Shown here: piece by piece, positions 60,794 through 64,000 of the stretch
How the letters are laid out: each line of letters begins with the position of its first letter
Position numbering within the stretch: position 1 is the stretch's first letter
Source: Tissierellia bacterium
GTDB lineage: Bacteria > Bacillota > Clostridia > Tissierellales > Peptoniphilaceae
Assembly (NCBI GenBank): GCA_012728295.1
Contig: JAAYFJ010000013.1
Location: forward strand, 1 to 64,000
Direction: 5' to 3'
DNA length: 64,000 nucleotides
The notes under the pieces: generated by a model
The model's input: the letters and a program-made list of their open reading frames with translations, nothing else
What the model was told of the DNA's origin: nothing
Database searches by the model: none
Made by a program: the position numbers and the translations under genes

Positions 60794-61285
60794 ATGTACC
60801 CACATAATATGGAAGAATTAAAGGAAATTACAATTGGAAAACTCAAAGAAAAAGGTGTGCAGTTAAAAGATATTGCCGAGCTGGTATATGACTTGCAAAA
60901 ACCTTATTTTCAAGGAATGACTATGGAACTAGCCGAGGAAAGCGTAATGGCAGTTTTGAGAAAAAGAGAAGTCATTCATGCAATACTTACAGGTATTGCT
61001 ATTGATGAAATGGCACAAAAAAAACTATTACCTGAGCCAATACAGAGTATAATTGAAGCAGATGAGGGGCTATATGGTATAGATGAAGTCCTACCATTGG
61101 GAATAATTAACCTTTACGGAACCATAGGTTTGACTAACTTTGGATACTTGGATAAAGAGAAAAAGGGAATAATAAAGGAATTAGACGGTAGAAAAAAACA
61201 TATGGTCACTACTTTCCTAGATGATTTGGTAGCAGCTATAGCAGCAGCTGCAGCCTCTAGAATCGCTCATGCTAATATAAAATAG
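60794..61285 (+). CDS. Phosphatidylglycerophosphatase A-like protein (YutG type)
   Basis: This 163-residue protein resembles PgpA/YutG: IAELVYDLQKPYFQGMTMEL, AILTGIAIDEMAQKKLL, DEGLYGIDEVLPLGI and HMVTTFLDDLVAAIAAAA. Bacillus-type YutG proteins share the PgpA fold and are soluble rather than membrane-anchored. PgpA removes phosphate from phosphatidylglycerol phosphate. Whether this soluble branch does so is not established. AAGGAG precedes the ATG. Confidence 0.85.
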   Translation: MYPHNMEELKEITIGKLKEKGVQLKDIAELVYDLQKPYFQGMTMELAEESVMAVLRKREVIHAILTGIAIDEMAQKKLLPEPIQSIIEADEGLYGIDEVLPLGIINLYGTIGLTNFGYLDKEKKGIIKELDGRKKHMVTTFLDDLVAAIAAAAASRIAHANIK

Positions 61286-61296
61286 AATATAATATA

Positions 61297-61321
61297 TAAA
61301 GGCGACGAAAGTCGCCTTTAT
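61297..61321. terminator. Hairpin between the PgpA-like and RNase H genes
   Basis: AAAGGCGAC and GTCGCCTTT pair around GAAA, extended by A/T pairs. No T run follows, so it may end transcription only partly. It lies just before the RNase H ribosome site. Confidence 0.6.
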
Positions 61322-61338
61322 ATATATGAGGAGAAAAT

Positions 61339-61926
61339 ATGAAATACTACGCTGTAAAGCAGGGGAAAAAGCCTGGGATATATTCCACTTGGGAGGAATG
61401 TAAAGCACAAGTTCACGGTTTTCCCGGAGCGATATATAAAAAATTCGAAGATGAAGCCTTGGCAAAAGCCTTTATCTCTGGGGAACAAGTGGTACCAAAG
61501 ATTAACCCAAATGATACTGTGGCATATGTGGACGGGAGTTATGATGTTGCTACACATAGGTTTAGCTATGGGGCGGTTATTATTCATAACAAAGAAGAAT
61601 ATGAACTGTCAGAAGCTTTCAGTGATGAAAGATGGGCAGATATGAGAAATGTAGCCGGGGAAATTAGAGGAGCTATGGCAGCCATAACTTGGGCTACAGA
61701 AAATAAAGTCGAAAAACTAATTATATACCATGACTATGAAGGGATAAGCAGATGGCCGTTGGGAGAATGGAAAGCCCAAAAAGAATGTACCAAAGCCTAT
61801 GTACAGTTCGTAAAGGATCATAGAGATGTAGAAGTGACATTTATGAAGGTAAAGGCTCACAGTGGGAACATACTAAATGACAGGGCTGACCTTTTGGCTA
61901 AAGAAGCATTGAAAGACAGCGATTAA
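61339..61926 (+). CDS. rnhA: Ribonuclease H with N-terminal viroplasmin domain
   Basis: This 195-residue protein has an N-terminal viroplasmin/RHB domain (KYYAVKQGKKPGIYSTWEEC, FPGAIYKKFEDEALAKAF) that binds RNA-DNA hybrid, then RNase HI with YVDGSYD (catalytic Asp), VAGEIRGAMAAITWA (Glu), YHDYEGI (Asp) and the final VKAHSGNILNDRADLLAKEA (His and Asp). All four acidic residues seem present. It removes RNA from hybrids in the cytoplasm. Confidence 0.94.
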   Translation: MKYYAVKQGKKPGIYSTWEECKAQVHGFPGAIYKKFEDEALAKAFISGEQVVPKINPNDTVAYVDGSYDVATHRFSYGAVIIHNKEEYELSEAFSDERWADMRNVAGEIRGAMAAITWATENKVEKLIIYHDYEGISRWPLGEWKAQKECTKAYVQFVKDHRDVEVTFMKVKAHSGNILNDRADLLAKEALKDSD

Positions 61927-61927
61927 T

Positions 61928-61960
61928 AAAACCCTCAAACGATTGACGTTTGAGGGTTTA
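61928..61960. terminator. Bidirectional terminator between RNase H and dCMP deaminase
   Basis: AAACCCTCAAACG pairs with CGTTTGAGGGTTT around ATTGA; A and T tracts flank both sides. The genes are convergent. Confidence 0.85.
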
Positions 61961-61968
61961 AACTTGCT

Positions 61969-62394
61969 TTACTCCACTTGAACTACCAGTATTTTATTTT
62001 TTTCTAATAATTCTAGTGCATATTCGTCTACTCTATAGGCATGTTTATAATAGATAGCCTTAATACCTGCTTGAATTAGTGCCTTAGTGCAATTTAGACA
62101 AGGGAAGTGAGTTATATAAGCATCACAATCTTTGACAGAAATTCCCTCTTTGGCACAGTATAATAATGCGTTCATCTCTGCATGAATAGTTGCGATACAA
62201 TGGCCATCTCTCATGGTATGTCCAACGTCAAAACAGTGTGGATTCCCAGCAACAGAACCGTTATATCCTGTAGAAACAATGCGATGGTCTCTATTTACCA
62301 ACACACAACCTACATAAGCCCTGTCACAAGTTGATCTAGATGCCACCATATCAGTTATTTCCATAAAATATTGGTGCCAATTTTTTCTTTTCAT
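61969..62394 (-). CDS. Deoxycytidylate (dCMP) deaminase (ComEB-like)
   Basis: This 141-residue zinc enzyme has HAEMNAL (zinc His and catalytic Glu) and PCLNCTKAL (two zinc Cys), with STGYNGSVAGNPHCFD near the substrate site. It makes dUMP from dCMP for thymidylate synthesis. Its start overlaps the end of the upstream regulator gene at 62394, so the two are coupled. No allosteric extension is obvious. Confidence 0.92.
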   Translation of the reverse strand: MKRKNWHQYFMEITDMVASRSTCDRAYVGCVLVNRDHRIVSTGYNGSVAGNPHCFDVGHTMRDGHCIATIHAEMNALLYCAKEGISVKDCDAYITHFPCLNCTKALIQAGIKAIYYKHAYRVDEYALELLEKNKILVVQVE

Positions 62395-63008
62395 CAGATA
62401 TCCAATTCTTTCATATAATTATATACCGTATATCTGGATATTCCCATTATTCTAGCTATTTCCGGTATAGATTTTTGCATTTTCAATAGGCCTAGATTAT
62501 TCATTCTATTAATTACTTCAAGCCTATCTTGTTTATTCATCATGGACAATGGTTTTCCAATTTCCGTAACAATATCTTCAAGGCTAGATTTGATTACATT
62601 GTCATCGGAAAAATCGGGTGTTGAACCAAGGGATCCAGTGGTAGTCAAGAAAGTTGAAAGCATTCTGCTTACCCTAGATATATCTTCGCAATCATAGTTG
62701 ATGCACAAAGCATATCTTTGACCATTAAATATTGTTGAAATAGTAGAAGACTTAACATTTTTTTTCAGTGCATCTCTCATGTCATAGTTTATAAAATAAC
62801 CATCTGCACTATGTGCTATGCGTTTTTTAGCAATGTCCAAAATAGGTGAGCCTACTTCTCGGCCGGATACATGGCCGTTGAAAATAGCAATTACCTTTTG
62901 TTCACTTCCTGATAGAACTACCTCGCAATTATCACCAAACATCTCGGCAATTAAACTGGCAAGGCTTGTTAGAAACTCAATAAACTCCTTTTCAGTCACT
63001 AATGTCAC
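62394..63008 (-). CDS. YheO/DauR-type PAS and helix-turn-helix regulator
   Basis: This 204-residue protein has an N-terminal YheO-like PAS domain (FGDNCEVVLSG, IAIFNGHVSGREVGSPI) and a C-terminal HTH_22 domain (SIPEIARIMGISRYTVYNYM). DauR-type members respond to D-amino acids in some bacteria. The ligand here is unknown. I keep GTG 63008; a second in-frame GTG nine bases later is possible. It is divergent from the indolepyruvate oxidoreductase gene, and the inverted repeat at 63164 lies between them. Confidence 0.85.
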   Translation of the reverse strand: MTLVTEKEFIEFLTSLASLIAEMFGDNCEVVLSGSEQKVIAIFNGHVSGREVGSPILDIAKKRIAHSADGYFINYDMRDALKKNVKSSTISTIFNGQRYALCINYDCEDISRVSRMLSTFLTTTGSLGSTPDFSDDNVIKSSLEDIVTEIGKPLSMMNKQDRLEVINRMNNLGLLKMQKSIPEIARIMGISRYTVYNYMKELDI

Positions 63009-63163
63009 CGCTTTCCTAAAATATTAATAATGATATTATATCATATAAACAAATAGTAGAGGCGTCAATTTGAAAAAATATTCAAGTTAATATGCCATAT
63101 TGGATTGACAAAAACAACACTGTTAAGGAGGAAACATTATTGAGAAGAATATAACAACAAATT

Positions 63164-63199
63164 GTCAACAAATAGGCAATAAATACACATTTTGTTGAC
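63164..63199. promoter_or_regulatory. Inverted repeat overlapping the iorA promoter
   Basis: GTCAACAAA (63164-63172) and TTTGTTGAC (63191-63199) are perfectly complementary, 18 bp apart. The right arm overlaps the -35 box TTGACT. It could be the binding site of the divergent YheO-like regulator. A strong AAGGAGG at 63125 with a four-codon TTG frame lies upstream. Confidence 0.6.
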
Positions 63200-63224
63200 T
63201 TAAATACAGATAGCATGATATACT
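63195..63224 (+). promoter_or_regulatory. Promoter of iorA
   Basis: TTGACT (63195-63200) and TATACT (63219-63224) with an 18-bp spacer, 26 bases before the ATG. Confidence 0.65.
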
Positions 63225-63249
63225 TAAATCAGAAAAGGAGGGATGGTTA

Positions 63250-64000
63250 ATGAAGGAATTTATGACAGGTAATGAAGCGGTAGCAAGAGGAGTTTACGAG
63301 GCTGGAGTGCATTTTGCATCAGCATATCCAGGCACTCCCAGTACGGAGATTTTGGAGAATATCGAAAAGTATGAAGAAGTCACTGCAGAATGGGCTCCCA
63401 ATGAAAAAGTAGCATTGGAGTCAGCTATTGGAGCATCAATCGCAGGTGGTCGTTCCTTTGCAGCTATGAAAATGGTAGGAGTGAACGTAGCTGCGGATCC
63501 ATTGTTTACCTACGCTTATATGGGTGTCAACGGTGGTTTTGTATTTGTATCTGCGGATGATCCAGGACAGTTTTCATCTCAAAATGAGCAAGACAATAGA
63601 AACTACGCTGCATTTGCTAGGATTGCTATGTTTGAACCTTCAGATAGTCAAGAAGCCAAAGACATGGTTAAAGAAGCATATAGAGTTAGCGAAGAATATA
63701 ATACGACTGTAATGCTTAGGATGACTACTCGAGTTGACCATTCCAAGAGCTTAGTTGAGTTGGGAGAAAGAGAAGAAGTCAGCATTAAGCCATATGATAG
63801 AGCTATGGGCTCTTCAAGATTTGATGCAGTTCCAGCTAAGTCTAAAAGGCATAGATTAGATTTAGTGGGAAGATTTGAAAAACTAAGAGAGTATTCAGAA
63901 AATACGCCATTTAACTTTGAGGAATATCATACTGACAAAATAGGGGTAGTAACTTCTGGAGTTGCATATAGATATGCTAAGGAAGTATTTGGTGAAGATG
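63250..64000 (+). CDS. iorA: Indolepyruvate ferredoxin oxidoreductase alpha subunit, 3' end outside window
   Basis: The frame is open from ATG 63250 to the window edge (250 codons). The start matches IorA: FMTGNEAVARGVYEAGVHFA, SAYPGTPSTEILE, PNEKVALESAIGASIAGGR and ADDPGQFSSQNEQDNRNYA. This subunit normally has about 590-600 residues and ends with ferredoxin clusters, so roughly 350 are outside. It oxidises aryl pyruvates from aromatic amino acids to acyl-CoA with ferredoxin as acceptor. AAGGAGGG precedes the ATG. The iorB subunit would be expected next. Confidence 0.93.
   Translation, partial: MKEFMTGNEAVARGVYEAGVHFASAYPGTPSTEILENIEKYEEVTAEWAPNEKVALESAIGASIAGGRSFAAMKMVGVNVAADPLFTYAYMGVNGGFVFVSADDPGQFSSQNEQDNRNYAAFARIAMFEPSDSQEAKDMVKEAYRVSEEYNTTVMLRMTTRVDHSKSLVELGEREEVSIKPYDRAMGSSRFDAVPAKSKRHRLDLVGRFEKLREYSENTPFNFEEYHTDKIGVVTSGVAYRYAKEVFGED

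Overview
The window is AT-rich DNA from a low-GC Gram-positive anaerobe of the class Clostridia. Supporting signs are strong AGGAGG ribosome sites, HU, DivIC, lipoprotein signals, an SLH-domain surface protein, an S-box (SAM-I) riboswitch before metK, and the start of an indolepyruvate:ferredoxin oxidoreductase, which points to amino-acid fermentation. The mfd-to-ftsH block lacks the sporulation genes usually found there (spoVT, yabP, yabQ, spoIIE), so the lineage may not form spores. Genus cannot be decided from this sequence.

Bases 1-2300 are a graveyard of decayed elements: a frameshifted CPCC protein, two remnants of REP-associated (Y1) transposases, each followed by the same 34-bp end repeat, and the C-terminus of a serine recombinase on the minus strand. 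Bases 2400-25000 hold accessory modules, mostly a regulator beside a transporter or membrane protein: TetR-MFS-FtsX permease-ATPase; an ECF sigma factor with a DUF4179 partner; TetR with two membrane proteins; GntR with an ABC pair; MarR with a heterodimeric ABC exporter. The second TetR module and the MarR module each carry the same palindrome before the regulator and before its target, so the regulatory circuits can be read from the DNA.

Bases 24900-29900 hold a broken sugar-uptake locus. A deletion has removed the 5' halves of two divergent genes (ABC ATPase and solute-binding protein) and their promoter region, leaving two intact permeases and a DUF4091 protein. Bases 30000-38800 are mixed: a PhnA-like protein, K+ channel, alkaline phosphatase behind possible Pho boxes and a tandem intergenic repeat, a YibE/F protein with an in-frame stop, small redox proteins, and MATE, whose promoter and first codons are duplicated 1.2 kb upstream.

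From 38800 the window is core genome: riboswitch-metK, ornithine cyclodeaminase family, mfd, PrsA-like foldase, YabN/MazG, HU, RqcP, DivIC, YabR, TilS, Hpt, FtsH, an AEC transporter, an SLH protein, DegV, an E2-like acyltransferase lacking its catalytic residues, ApbE, a membrane protein with a long acidic tail, a PgpA-like protein, RNase H, dCMP deaminase, a YheO-like regulator and the start of iorA.

A recurring theme is genes broken by one small change. Three have one in-frame stop (4851, 17613, 34095) and two have a one-base loss in an A/T run (about 620 and 25047). All lie in the accessory part, which may be decaying, although sequencing error must be excluded for the homopolymer cases.
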